NCBI GenBank assembly: GCA_949318235.1
Contig: OX439132.1
Location: forward strand, 46,801,119 to 46,865,118
DNA length: 64,000 nucleotides
Reading direction: 5' to 3'
Source of the DNA: Ecdyonurus torrentis
Taxonomy: Eukaryota; Arthropoda; Insecta; Ephemeroptera; Heptageniidae
Shown: positions 48,600 through 60,075 of the stretch, piece after piece
Numbering within the stretch: position 1 is the first letter of the stretch
Layout: every line of letters starts with the position of its first letter
Program-made: the position numbers and the translations under genes
The notes under the pieces: generated by a model
The model's input: only the letters and a program-made list of their open reading frames with translations
Database searches by the model: none
What the model was told of the DNA's origin: nothing

Positions 48600-49826
48600 T
48601 AAGTAGCTGTAACAGCTTCAACGGAAAAAGCTGCGCACGTTTTAAAGAGCAAAATTGGCTGTCATGCATCAACGTTACATTCATAGAGTGTATGTGGAAT
48701 TGGTAACAAAAGCCCAGAATATCTGTGCTCAAGAATGATTGATCAACGTAAAACTTCATGGACGATGACGCAAGTGTTAATTATTGATGAATTCAGTATG
48801 CTAAGCTCAACAATATTAAACCTTATAAGTGATATGGGACAAATTATAAGAAAATGCCATAAACCACTGGGAGGCATACAGATAGTCATAGCAGGAGATG
48901 CATATTAGTTGCCACCAGTGACCTATGAGTCATGTTTTATTTCCACTTGTTGGGAGCAATGCAATTTTTAATATCATAGAACTAACATTTCCACATAGAT
49001 ACGTTACACTAGATCAATCGAAATGCCATTCAGTGAAAATTGAAACTCTAATGCAATTTAAAAATAACTGGTTCTCTATCCTTTTGCGTCTACGAAAAGG
49101 TACTTGCAATGATAGTGATATAAAATTTTTATCACAAAGAGTAAAATGTTCTCAATACATCCAACTTTTGGAAAATGAATTATGGAGACAATTTAAAAAT
49201 TGAAGTACTAAAGTCAGATTTATCTCACATATATTTACGACTAAACAACGAGTAGAAGAACATAACTTAAGAACACTAGAAAGGCCCGCAAGTCCGCTGG
49301 TGCAATGGGAAGCAGATGATAAGTTATACGGTGTGTCAGAAAAGTATAAGTAAAATGCTTTGTCTAAACTCAATGAACTGGCTCCAAATTGTTTGTTCCT
49401 TAAAATTGGAGCATTCGTTCTCGTTACTGTCAACAAACCACTCAATGGCCTTTTCAATGGTTCGACTGGTATCATCACGAACATAAGAAAACGGGAAAGT
49501 TAACAGTGCGTACTAATGAGCTAAAATGTCACGAAATCTTGATGCATAAATTTGACGTAAATTGTGGTCGTGGTTTTATCTACAGGCACCAATTACCAAT
49601 AATTTTAGCATATGCCATAACAGCACACAGAGCACAAGGCAGTGAGTTTGAAAAAGCAACACTCTACGTAAATAGACAAGAAATAGTTATAATTGAACTG
49701 ATGTATGTAATGCTTAGCAGGGTAAAACAAATAAATAAACGTTTTATAGTTTCCGACGATATCCTTCTTCTAAGTACTGTCCGATTCATGTTTGTCTTCT
49801 TAATTGCAGGTAAAATCTTTTATTAA
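48600..49826 (+). pseudogene. PIF1-type DNA helicase, broken
   Basis: Plus-strand reading frames carry, in order, VTASTEKAAHVLKS (motif after Walker A), a TLHS block with a stop, LIIDEFSML (Walker B, about 48778-48804) and GGIQIVIAGDAY. A TAG (48906-48908) then replaces the Q expected before LPPV. After a frameshift come FSILLRLRKGTCND and FLSQRV (frame 48925-49203), LKIGAFVLVTVNKPLNGLF with NGSTGIIT (about 49398-49470), and the SF1 end motifs LAYAITAHRAQGSEF and YVMLSRV (49506-49826). Such helicases unwind DNA in Helitron transposons, several large DNA viruses and cells. The Walker A P-loop itself is not found upstream, and no Rep domain is present. At least two stops and two frame breaks show decay. 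Confidence 0.85.
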
Positions 49827-50140
49827 ATGCACAAAAGTCGCATAAATTACGATACAGAATTTAAGTAAATTCCAGCAGAAAAGTAAGAGAGTGAAAAGAC
49901 CTGACACATCAATAGATTTGAAACGTAAAAACGAACATGCATTCTGCTTACAAATTTAAATCAAAAATGTCAAATTGCATCATCACATTTGGCGTTTTTT
50001 CTGTTCCTTGTGCTTGGGAAACCAACCTTTGAATGAAGAATAGTAATGTGAACAACTTTAATATTCTTGCAAAAATTAGAGTATTTGTATTTACCCAAAA
50101 TTTAGCAGTAATTTTTCATCATCATTGCGTTTTGCTATAA

Positions 50141-51058
50141 ATTGATGATATTTTATATGTTTATCATTCACTGCTATCTACCGAGTATGATGCAGTTTTG
50201 GATTTGAGTGGTGAGTCGGAGACTGTGTTAGCAATAAACAGTCACGAACTTTGGTATGGACACACTAAACTAATATCTGAAATTTCCCTCAAAGGATATA
50301 TAGCTCTTTTCAAAGATATGATGATATTGACTGATGTATATATAAAGGAAGACAAAAAAAGTGTTAAATGTCTTGGACATTATCAATGTGTTACTGGAAA
50401 AACAGATTATAAAAAAAAAATCTAGAGACACAAAAATAAAATAGTAAAAAAAAAGACAAATGGGCTGACATACCAGGATCTTGAAAACTAAAATTTGTAC
50501 GCCTTGACGACATTACAAGAATACAACTATAAAAATGGAAAATATCCCTATTTAAAAGAACAAATATCCTGGCGAAATGATTCACTCCGATATTATTGTC
50601 CGGAAGGACTTATTTGTCCCAGTGGAATCGTTAACTTTACAGAATATGGTTGTGATGCAATTTCATACTATCCTTACGACTCCCATGGCAATTCTTTAGA
50701 AAAGAACGAGGCAAATCTAACGTCAATGAAAATTAAAAGATCCAGAATTAAGAAGGAAAAAGTACCAAGAGCATATTATGAATATAACAATAAAACTAGC
50801 CATTGTGAAATGTCCATATCATTTTTAAAAATGTTAGCTACAAATCCTTCAAAACGTAGATATAAGCCTATAGTTAGAATAACTGATGCACCACCTTTTC
50901 TCTATCAAAAAGGTTTCAGAACTCCAATCATCATTCCATGAAATTATTGCGAAGATTATATGAAAATAAGTTTTTATGAAAAAACGAAAACCTGTTTTGT
51001 TGGACCCGGACAGTTTGTGGCGGAAGCATTTCTCGGGACTTTATTTCGAGAATTAATA
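50141..51058 (+). pseudogene. Unrecognised Cys-containing gene, broken
   Basis: Three plus-strand segments look like one protein. The first opens at 50141 and runs to 50425 (includes LSTEYDAVLDLSG, KCLGHYQC), stopping after a poly(A) run. The second, 50495-50941, has YYCPEGLICPSGIVNF, YGCDAISYYPYDSHG and a conserved-looking PFLYQKGFRTP. After one TGA at 50939-50941 the same frame continues to 51058 with CEDYMKISF, TCFVGPGQFVAEAFLG and LFREL. Composition and codon choice are coding-like and paired Cys suggest an extracytoplasmic or disulfide-bonded protein. I do not recognise the family with confidence. A relation to viral per os infectivity factors is only a hypothesis from the general look and the neighbourhood. 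Confidence 0.5.
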
Positions 51059-51493
51059 TAAAAAAACTTTCGAACGCACCGTTTCATGTGCATGAGTTGA
51101 AATCATTTGTCAAAGTTTAAATTCGACTTGCCTTTTTTTTATATTTTGACGTATGAAAAATTGGTAAATAAAAAAAATCCCCTTGTTTTATTAAAAACAA
51201 AATATATATATGTATTGAACTGCAGCACCAATTAAATAGAAAAACACACAAAACAAGTAATGTTGTCATGTTTTTCAAATGTCTTTACTTCACTCATGTC
51301 TTAAACATTATTATTAGTTTGAAACATTTTATAATTGTTATTCAATGAATTGTCTGTCCTACATTCATAAAATCCTATATGATCTATAGTAATCCTTTTG
51401 GAATTAATAATTGCAGATGTATAATTTATTTGAGGTAAAAAATACGTTAATTATAAATTTTGTTTACAATTTGGTTCCAACGTATTAGCGTCT
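51059..51493. other. AT-rich spacer, no gene seen
   Basis: No feature was recognised here. Confidence 0.5.
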
Positions 51494-52027
51494 TTATTGT
51501 CTATTGTAACAAATTGTGAAACACACGATAGCACTTTTTTTTTCAGCGCCATCGTAAGTATAATTGAAAGGCAAGTGAAGCAATGGCAAGATGACAAATG
51601 TAGCCATGTTAGTATACTTCACTCCACTTTTTGAAAGCCGTGTAGATATACACGTATAATTTCCATGATCGCCAGATTCAACATTTGATATTAAAAGATT
51701 GCCTCTTTTGTTCCATTGAACTCTATCCGAATTTACTTTTAGCCAATAGTTGAAGCTAAACGGCATATTAACATTACATTTAAGAGAAATGATATATTTT
51801 CTTTTCTGAGCCAATTTATTACGTTCAATATCTAATTTAATTCTGTTTTGAAAGGAATCTCGCTCGATAACAAGATTATTAGTTTTCATAGTCCACTCAG
51901 TTTTATTATTGTTTATTTCGTAATTACTGTCGAGGTTATCAAGCAAATCTATAGAAAAGCAAGTTTTAAAACTAAATATTAAAAATATAAAATAGGCACA
52001 ATTTTCAATCAAGAGTAGTGCATTCAT
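51494..52027 (-). CDS. Small secreted immunoglobulin-domain protein
   Basis: An intact minus-strand frame. The first ATG is at 52027, giving about 177 residues; the frame stays open slightly upstream, but only from a TTG codon. Residues 1-25 (NALLLIENCAYFIFLIFSF) form a typical signal peptide, probably cleaved after the CFS. Then follows one Ig-like domain: Cys in ISLKCNVN, Trp in YWLKVN, and a hallmark LLISNVESGDHGNYTCIS with the D-x-G-x-Y-x-C signature. Several N-x-S/T sites are present. There is no transmembrane segment after the domain and the tail is short. It could be a host exon, a captured immune-type gene or a viral decoy. No flanking splice pattern was established, so a truncated host gene cannot be excluded. 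Confidence 0.65.
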   Translation of the reverse strand: MNALLLIENCAYFIFLIFSFKTCFSIDLLDNLDSNYEINNNKTEWTMKTNNLVIERDSFQNRIKLDIERNKLAQKRKYIISLKCNVNMPFSFNYWLKVNSDRVQWNKRGNLLISNVESGDHGNYTCISTRLSKSGVKYTNMATFVILPLLHLPFNYTYDGAEKKSAIVCFTICYNRQ

Positions 52028-52800
52028 GACGCTTGTAAAGTTGGGCAATGCAACAAGTTATTAACCAAAATTTTATATTCAAGTTTTTTACTTGCAAATT
52101 ATGGTTTTTTCTTGTTATTGTTAACTAAAAAATGTTGTCTTTAAAATATGTTCCAAAGTATGCAAAGAGTATGCATCGTCTTGTATATGATATAGCGGTA
52201 GAAAATAATGTTTATATAAGTAATAACTAAACACAGTAATTTATTGCAAAATAAATATCATTCGACGAGAGTGAACAGCCAAAGTAAACCATGACATTTA
52301 ACTACCACAAAGTGGTCTCAACACTTTAAATATCACTTAATGAGACTTGGCAATTAACTCTATTATTATAAATAATCTCGTATTTTGTTTTTTTTTTGTG
52401 TTCTAGTTCTGCCCCATTGTAGCAAGCATTTGATTTGAGTGCAGTGTATATTTTTTTATCTAGCGTTGTAAGTTATGTTTAAAAAGTGTATATTTAGTGC
52501 CAAAAAAAAATTATATCAAAAAAAATGTAAGAAAGTTTCAAGTCAAATAGAGAGTCTTGCACTATATATCTAAACATTAAAGTTTAATGACAATTTTTTG
52601 GACCTATTTGTAATTATAATATTAGGTTTACATTTTATAGCGTAATATCACAGTACGTGTAGAACTGATAGGAAATATTTTGTAAATTTCTTTATTCCAA
52701 TTGTCAGATAATGTATTTTCTTCTATTTGTATAATACAGAATGTATTTTCTAAGCTTTTTTAATAATAAAACTGCCATATGTTTATTTTAATATTAGTGT

Positions 52801-53455
52801 TGTAGCCTGCGCCGTAGTGAATGTTGTTTTCCGAACCCCGAACCCCGCTACTGAGTTACCTTCTTCTCGCTCTCCGGCGCTCCGCCGCTGTAACCTGCTC
52901 TGCCGCCGGACTCGTCCTCGTCGCTCTCGGCCGTCGCTGAATATTCACGCAAAGCGTACAGCTTTGGTGGATGTATTAATGAATAATTCTGTGATAACTT
53001 ATTGATAATCTATACTAAAGGATTATCAATTATAACTGTTATTGATAATGTTTATTAGCAATATAATGTTATTAATTCTTCTGCATTTCTTATATGATAT
53101 TGGAGAACTTTTCAAATCAAAAACTCACATAAGTAACACTATATTTTATTATAAAATTATGAATGTGGATTATAAGTGATAAAATTAGCGCTATATGCCG
53201 AACAATGCATAGAGCGGCGTTATAGCTTGAGGCGCCAGCGCGACACCTCAAGCTCCACACTCAGACTATCTTTCTTCCCGTCGCCTCGCACGCAACACAC
53301 GCAATTATGCTATAATGCACTTTTTATGCAGTTAAATTACAAAGAAGTACATCTTGTACTATATGAACGCGAATATGTAAAGAGGACTAAATATCAATAA
53401 TAAAACATTACATTATTTTATTATTAATATTGATATTTAGGACGCGCGGGTTACA
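52801..53455 (-). repeat. 655-bp LTR (duplicated copy)
   Basis: Top strand TGTAGCCTGCGCCGTAGT to GACGCGCGGGTTACA. It shares its end and the ACACCTCAAGCTCC / CCCGTCGCCTCGCACGCA region with the 473-bp LTR of copy A, while the first half differs. It matches 56842-57496. Confidence 0.92.
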
Positions 53456-55030
53456 TCAACCCCCTTCTCGGAAAATTCTTGCCCCCAAGAATGATTACTA
53501 AGCAGGCGAGTTATTATGCATCTGTGCAATATAAAATGTGGTGTTGCGTTGCATGGAAGCGAAGAAAAGCAAAGTCTGACATGACATAATACATACATTT
53601 TAAAAATATATGAGAATTTACTCGTAAGCAAAATTATAGGAAAGTAACATCCGTTTATGTAGCTTATACAGCATATCAAAATTTACTGAGAATTTTTTCT
53701 TTTCTAACTTTTTATAATGTAGAACTTTGTATACATGAGAAATTCAGTAAAAAAAATTAAAATGAATTTTATAATTATTGCTATGTTTAGGTAAAATTAT
53801 TATTCAAATTATTATTGTTATGAATTTTTTTAAATCATAATCATTGAATATTATTATTGATATAACATAACAGAATAAAATTTTTATTATATAAGTAATA
53901 CATAATATTGCATATTACGCATTTTTCTATATTATTTCTTGTTATTACGTTTATTTTTACTTTTAAAATTACGGTAAAATATAGATATATATGAATTATA
54001 TTTAAAAATTACAATTTGTCTTAAAATGTTTTATAGTTGAATACAAAAATAGATTTAAAAATAGGTTTTTAACATTATAATATTATAATTTTTTTTTTTT
54101 TTTTTTTATACTTATAAAATTGTTAATTTTCATTGGTTTTATTAATTTTTAGCAAATTGCAGGATAAACTAGAAATATTGAATGAATATTATATATTTAT
54201 TATAAGATTTAAAACTTTTATTTTTATTTATTTTATTGTTTTATTATTATTATTATTATTATTGATATTATTGATTAGCAATAATGCAATAATAAGCTTG
54301 GCATGATAATTTTCATTCAGTATTTCAATATATGACATAACATTAAATTGAATTTTATTTAGCGAATAAAATTTGTTGTATATAAGAAAATGAAATATTG
54401 CACTTATATGGTTTATGTGTAAATTTTTTCATAAATTTTTATGATTTTACATTTAATCATATTACATATAAAATAGAAATTATTGTCAATTTTTCGTTTA
54501 ATAATTGATATTTCATGCAAATTAAACTTTATTTCGTGCATTTTTTTTTATTGCAATTATTATTTAGAATTAAATAATTAATTATTTTTTTACATACAAT
54601 TTTTTGCATATATCTTGATGTTATAAGAAAATTATGTATATTTTTTTATGAGTTTTTAAACTATTATTATTGAAGTAATTATTTTTATTAGATATTATTA
54701 TTTTACTTAATCGTAATTATTTAGTTAATATAATATATAATTTTAAGCATATGAAATTGAAACAAAATCAAATATTTTTTATTTAAACATTACTTTTAAA
54801 ATTATTATTAATTATAGATAAACTTAAACCTTTTTTTTTTTTTTTACTATAATATTATTGTAAATATTATTTTTACACTTTGCATTTTTTCAGTGTAATT
54901 TTTTTTTTTTTACGTGTAATTAAATTATTGCAGTTTTTAGTTAAAATATGATATTTAAAATATGGCATTTAAAAATACAAGTTATTTTGATAGAATAAGT
55001 ATACTAACTTTTACTTATTAAAACTTTTTT

Positions 55031-55073
<43 letters not shown>

Positions 55074-55381
55074 TAGTTTTAACGCAAACTAAGTGTTTAA
55101 TTTTAAATTAAAGTATTGTGTTAATGTTTTATATAATTTTTAGTTTTTATATATAGTTTATATGATGATAATTATTACTATTTTATTTTTATATTTATAA
55201 TTTTTAAGTAATTATAGTTTTTACGGTATATAATATTTTTTAATATTTTATTTCTGATGATTTAGTTAATATTTTAGTTATCTTTTGCAATAAAAGTTAT
55301 TTTCTATAGAAAAATGATAACTTTTAGTTTGAATGTATATAATTAATTGTGTTTTGATTTTCAAGTCTGTAAATCACGAAA
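53456..55381 (-). other. AT-rich 3' noncoding segment of the gypsy element (duplicated copy)
   Basis: Starts at the PPT (TCAACCCCCTTCTC on the top strand, 53456-53469). It contains a 37-base poly(T) near 55036-55072 and no convincing gene. A minus-strand frame of 80 codons at 53437-53679 crosses the PPT and LTR edge and resembles its copy-A counterpart. Confidence 0.75.
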
Positions 55382-56382
55382 TTACATGAATTTACTATAG
55401 AAACCTTGCACTGTCCTTCCTCGTGTGGCTCTCACACCGGGTCTTAGGGGTAGTTCTTCCTCACTCACAACACTGTTATTGTCATTTTCCTCGTGCTCGG
55501 ACTCATCCGAACGTGGGGTGTCACGTGTCACTCGTTGACGTGGGGTATCTTGCTTGCTTTTCGAGGGTTGTGGGTTGTTTCTTGTATCATCGTGCGGTTC
55601 ATCTGATGCTGGAACCTGTGAACAAGAGACAGACACGGCAGTAGTGGCTCTTTTTTTAAACAACTTCAACCTATTATTATGCACGACTACTAATCTATTT
55701 GGCAGCTGTATTTCTGAGTTTACAGGCGACAAAATTCTTGTTATAGGAAATGGTCCTTTGAATTTAGCAGCGAGTTTTGGAGATTCTCTTTTCTTCACTG
55801 AGTCGTCGTGCAGCCATACCATGTCATCAACTTTAAAAGTTACCTCTTTACTTTTTTTATTATGAGCTTTAGCATATTTCAGGAAAGATTTATGATTATT
55901 TTCATAAACTTCTTGACATATTAATTTTAGTTTTTCAGCTAGATTTTGAACATCTTCATTGTTAATTTCAGGCAGTTCATCTTGAATTAAGCTAAATGGT
56001 TGTACGCATTTTCTTACCATAGACAACTTCATATGGGGAATATTTGTTTAAACTATGATGCGGTTTTGTATTGTGTACACAAACAACATATTGCAAAAAT
56101 TCAGGCCACTTCTTTTGATGTTTATTTACATAATGTGATAGCATTTTTTTAATGTCTTTATGAACAACTTCAGTTTTTCCATTAGAAGCTGGGTGTTTAG
56201 GGGTGGTTCTGAGTTTTGTAATATCAAGTAATTTACACATTTCAGAGAATAATTCACTTTCAAACTGTCTGCCTAAGTCTGAATAAAGATATTTAGGACA
56301 ATTATATACAAGAGCAAAATGTTTCACGAAATTACGTGCTACAGTTTGTGCAGTTTGGTCTGGCATGGGTATCATGACAAGA
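55382..56382 (-). pseudogene. Integrase 3' fragment in the duplicated unit
   Basis: Frames 55992-56375 (DDE core from about the second Asp, SDLGRQFES, to NGKTEVV and beyond) and 55382-56032 (C-terminal domain with FKVDDMVWLH and the KGPFPI motif). It lacks everything upstream because the tandem junction cuts it at 56382. The same frameshift as in copy C lies near 56000. Confidence 0.9.
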
Positions 56383-56841
56383 GAGACTTGGCAATTAACT
56401 CTATTATTATAAATAATCTCGTATTTTGTTTTTTTTTTGTGTTCTAGTTCTGCCCCATTGTAGCAAGCATTTGATTTGAGTGCAGTGTATATTTTTTTAT
56501 CTAGCGTTGTAAGTTATGTTTAAAAAGTGTATATTTAGTGCCAAAAAAAAATTATATCAAAAAAAATGTAAGAAAGTTTCAAGTCAAATAGAGAGTCTTG
56601 CACTATATATCTAAACATTAAAGTTTAATGACAATTTTTTGGACCTATTTGTAATTATAATATTAGGTTTACATTTTATAGCGTAATATCACAGTACGTG
56701 TAGAACTGATAGGAAATATTTTGTAAATTTCTTTATTCCAATTGTCAGATAATGTATTTTCTTCTATTTGTATAATACAGAATGTATTTTCTAAGCTTTT
56801 TTAATAATAAAACTGCCATATGTTTATTTTAATATTAGTGT

Positions 56842-57496
56842 TGTAGCCTGCGCCGTAGTGAATGTTGTTTTCCGAACCCCGAACCCCGCTACTGAGTTAC
56901 CTTCTTCTCGCTCTCCGGCGCTCCGCCGCTGTAACCTGCTCTGCCGCCGGACTCGTCCTCGTCGCTCTCGGCCGTCGCTGAATATTCACGCAAAGCGTAC
57001 AGCTTTGGTGGATGTATTAATGAATAATTCTGTGATAACTTATTGATAATCTATACTAAAGGATTATCAATTATAACTGTTATTGATAATGTTTATTAGC
57101 AATATAATGTTATTAATTCTTCTGCATTTCTTATATGATATTGGAGAACTTTTCAAATCAAAAACTCACATAAGTAACACTATATTTTATTATAAAATTA
57201 TGAATGTGGATTATAAGTGATAAAATTAGCGCTATATGCCGAACAATGCATAGAGCGGCGTTATAGCTTGAGGCGCCAGCGCGACACCTCAAGCTCCACA
57301 CTCAGACTATCTTTCTTCCCGTCGCCTCGCACGCAACACACGCAATTATGCTATAATGCACTTTTTATGCAGTTAAATTACAAAGAAGTACATCTTGTAC
57401 TATATGAACGCGAATATGTAAAGAGGACTAAATATCAATAATAAAACATTACATTATTTTATTATTAATATTGATATTTAGGACGCGCGGGTTACA
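56842..57496 (-). repeat. 3' LTR of gypsy copy C, 655 bp
   Basis: TGTAGCCTGCGCC...GGGTTACA on the top strand. It is followed at 57497-57510 by the PPT complement TCAACCCCCTTCTC. Essentially identical to 52801-53455. Confidence 0.93.
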
Positions 57497-57510
57497 TCAA
57501 CCCCCTTCTC

Positions 57511-59072
57511 GGAAAATTCTTGCCCCCAAGAATGATTACTAAGCAGGCGAGTTATTATGCATCTGTGCAATATAAAATGTGGTGTTGCGTTGCATGGAAG
57601 CGAAGAAAAGCAAAGTCTGACATGACATAATACATACATTTTAAAAATATATGAGAATTTACTCGTAAGCAAAATTATAGGAAAGTAACATCCGTTTATG
57701 TAGCTTATACAGCATATCAAAATTTACTGAGAATTTTTTCTTTTCTAACTTTTTATAATGTAGAACTTTGTATACATGAGAAATTCAGTAAAAAAAATTA
57801 AAATGAATTTTATAATTATTGCTATGTTTAGGTAAAATTATTATTCAAATTATTATTGTTATGAATTTTTTTAAATCATAATCATTGAATATTATTATTG
57901 ATATAACATAACAGAATAAAATTTTTATTATATAAGTAATACATAATATTGCATATTACGCATTTTTCTATATTATTTCTTGTTATTACGTTTATTTTTA
58001 CTTTTAAAATTACGGTAAAATATAGATATATATGAATTATATTTAAAAATTACAATTTGTCTTAAAATGTTTTATAGTTGAATACAAAAATAGATTTAAA
58101 AATAGGTTTTTAACATTATAATATTATAATTTTTTTTTTTTTTTTTTTTATACTTATAAAATTGTTAATTTTCATTGGTTTTATTAATTTTTAGCAAATT
58201 GCAGGATAAACTAGAAATATTGAATGAATATTATATATTTATTATAAGATTTAAAACTTTTATTTTTATTTATTTTATTGTTTTATTATTATTATTATTA
58301 TTATTGATATTATTGATTAGCAATAATGCAATAATAAGCTTGGCATGATAATTTTCATTCAGTATTTCAATATATGACATAACATTAAATTGAATTTTAT
58401 TTAGCGAATAAAATTTGTTGTATATAAGAAAATGAAATATTGCACTTATATGGTTTATGTGTAAATTTTTTCATAAATTTTTATGATTTTACATTTAATC
58501 ATATTACATATAAAATAGAAATTATTGTCAATTTTTCGTTTAATAATTGATATTTCATGCAAATTAAACTTTATTTCGTGCATTTTTTTTTATTGCAATT
58601 ATTATTTAGAATTAAATAATTAATTATTTTTTTACATACAATTTTTTGCATATATCTTGATGTTATAAGAAAATTATGTATATTTTTTTATGAGTTTTTA
58701 AACTATTATTATTGAAGTAATTATTTTTATTAGATATTATTATTTTACTTAATCGTAATTATTTAGTTAATATAATATATAATTTTAAGCATATGAAATT
58801 GAAACAAAATCAAATATTTTTTATTTAAACATTACTTTTAAAATTATTATTAATTATAGATAAACTTAAACCTTTTTTTTTTTTTTTACTATAATATTAT
58901 TGTAAATATTATTTTTACACTTTGCATTTTTTCAGTGTAATTTTTTTTTTTTTACCTGTAATTAAATTATTGCAGTTTTTAGTTAAAATATGATATTTAA
59001 AATATGGCATTTAAAAATACAAGTTATTTTGATAGAATAAGTATACTAACTTTTACTTATTAAAACTTTTTT

Positions 59073-59116
<44 letters not shown>

Positions 59117-59424
59117 TAGTTTTAACGCAAACTAAGTGTTTAATTTTAAATTAAAGTATTGTGTTAATGTTTTATATAATTTTTAGTTTTTATATATAGT
59201 TTATATGATGATAATTATTACTATTTTATTTTTATATTTATAATTTTTAAGTAATTATAGTTTTTACGGTATATAATATTTTTTAATATTTTATTTCTGA
59301 TGATTTAGTTAATATTTTAGTTATCTTTTGCAATAAAAGTTATTTTCTATAGAAAAATGATAACTTTTAGTTTGAATGTATATAATTAATTGTGTTTTGA
59401 TTTTCAAGTCTGTAAATCACGAAA
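57511..59424 (-). other. AT-rich 3' noncoding segment of gypsy copy C
   Basis: Aligns with 53470-55381 and, less closely, with 20317-22163. No env-like gene was seen. Confidence 0.75.
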
Positions 59425-60075
59425 TTACATGAATTTACTATAGAAACCTTGCACTGTCCTTCCTCGTGTGGCTCTCACACCGGGTCTTAGGGGTAGTTCT
59501 TCCTCACTCACAACACTGTTATTGTCATTTTCCTCGTGCTCGGACTCATCCGAACGTGGGGTGTCACGTGTCACTCGTTGACGTGGGGTATCTTGCTTGC
59601 TTTTCGAGGGTTGTGGGTTGTTTCTTGTATCATCGTGCGGTTCATCTGATGCTGGAACCTGTGAACAAGAGACAGACACGGCAGTAGTGGCTCTTTTTTT
59701 AAACAACTTCAACCTATTATTATGCACGACTACTAATCTATTTGGCAGCTGTATTTCTGAGTTTACAGGCGACAAAATTCTTGTTATAGGAAATGGTCCT
59801 TTGAATTTAGCAGCGAGTTTTGGAGATTCTCTTTTCTTCACTGAGTCGTCGTGCAGCCATACCATGTCATCAACTTTAAAAGTTACCTCTTTACTTTTTT
59901 TATTATGAGCTTTAGCATATTTCAGGAAAGATTTATGATTATTTTCATAAACTTCTTGACATATTAATTTTAGTTTTTCAGCTAGATTTTGAACATCTTC
60001 ATTGTTAATTTCAGGCAGTTCATCTTGAATTAAGCTAAATGGTTGTACGCATTTTCTTACCATAGACAACTTCAT
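59425..60075 (-). pseudogene. Integrase C-terminal domain of gypsy copy C, frameshifted from pol
   Basis: A 216-codon frame overlaps the end of the main pol frame by 41 bases. It has the chromatin/DNA-binding C-terminal region with EVTFKVDDMVWLHDDS and the GPF motif (residues 93-95 of this frame), then an acidic, Ser/Pro-rich tail ending QGFYSKFM. Copy A reads through this point without a shift (KKMRTLFSLMEDEL), while copy C has an extra base near 60040. Copy C integrase is therefore truncated unless the shift is a sequencing error. The duplicated unit shares it. Confidence 0.85.

Larger units (their letters stand above)
52342..56382. repeat. 4.04-kb tandem duplication, left unit
   Basis: Begins GAGACTTGGCAATTAACTC and ends ATCATGACAAGA. 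It contains 459 bp of non-element flank, the 655-bp LTR (52801-53455), the 3' noncoding part and the 3' end of pol (55382-56382). The next unit starts at 56383 with the same GAGACTTGG. The offset is 4041 bp on the left and 4043 bp on the right because of a 2-bp length difference between 53.7 and 55.4 kb. Otherwise only isolated substitutions are seen (TACGTG versus TACCTG). Confidence 0.93.

Noticed and set aside
52801..56382. Independent third gypsy insertion
   Set aside because: Its non-element flank is identical to that of copy C and it ends blunt in integrase, so it is a segmental duplication of copy C, not a new insertion.
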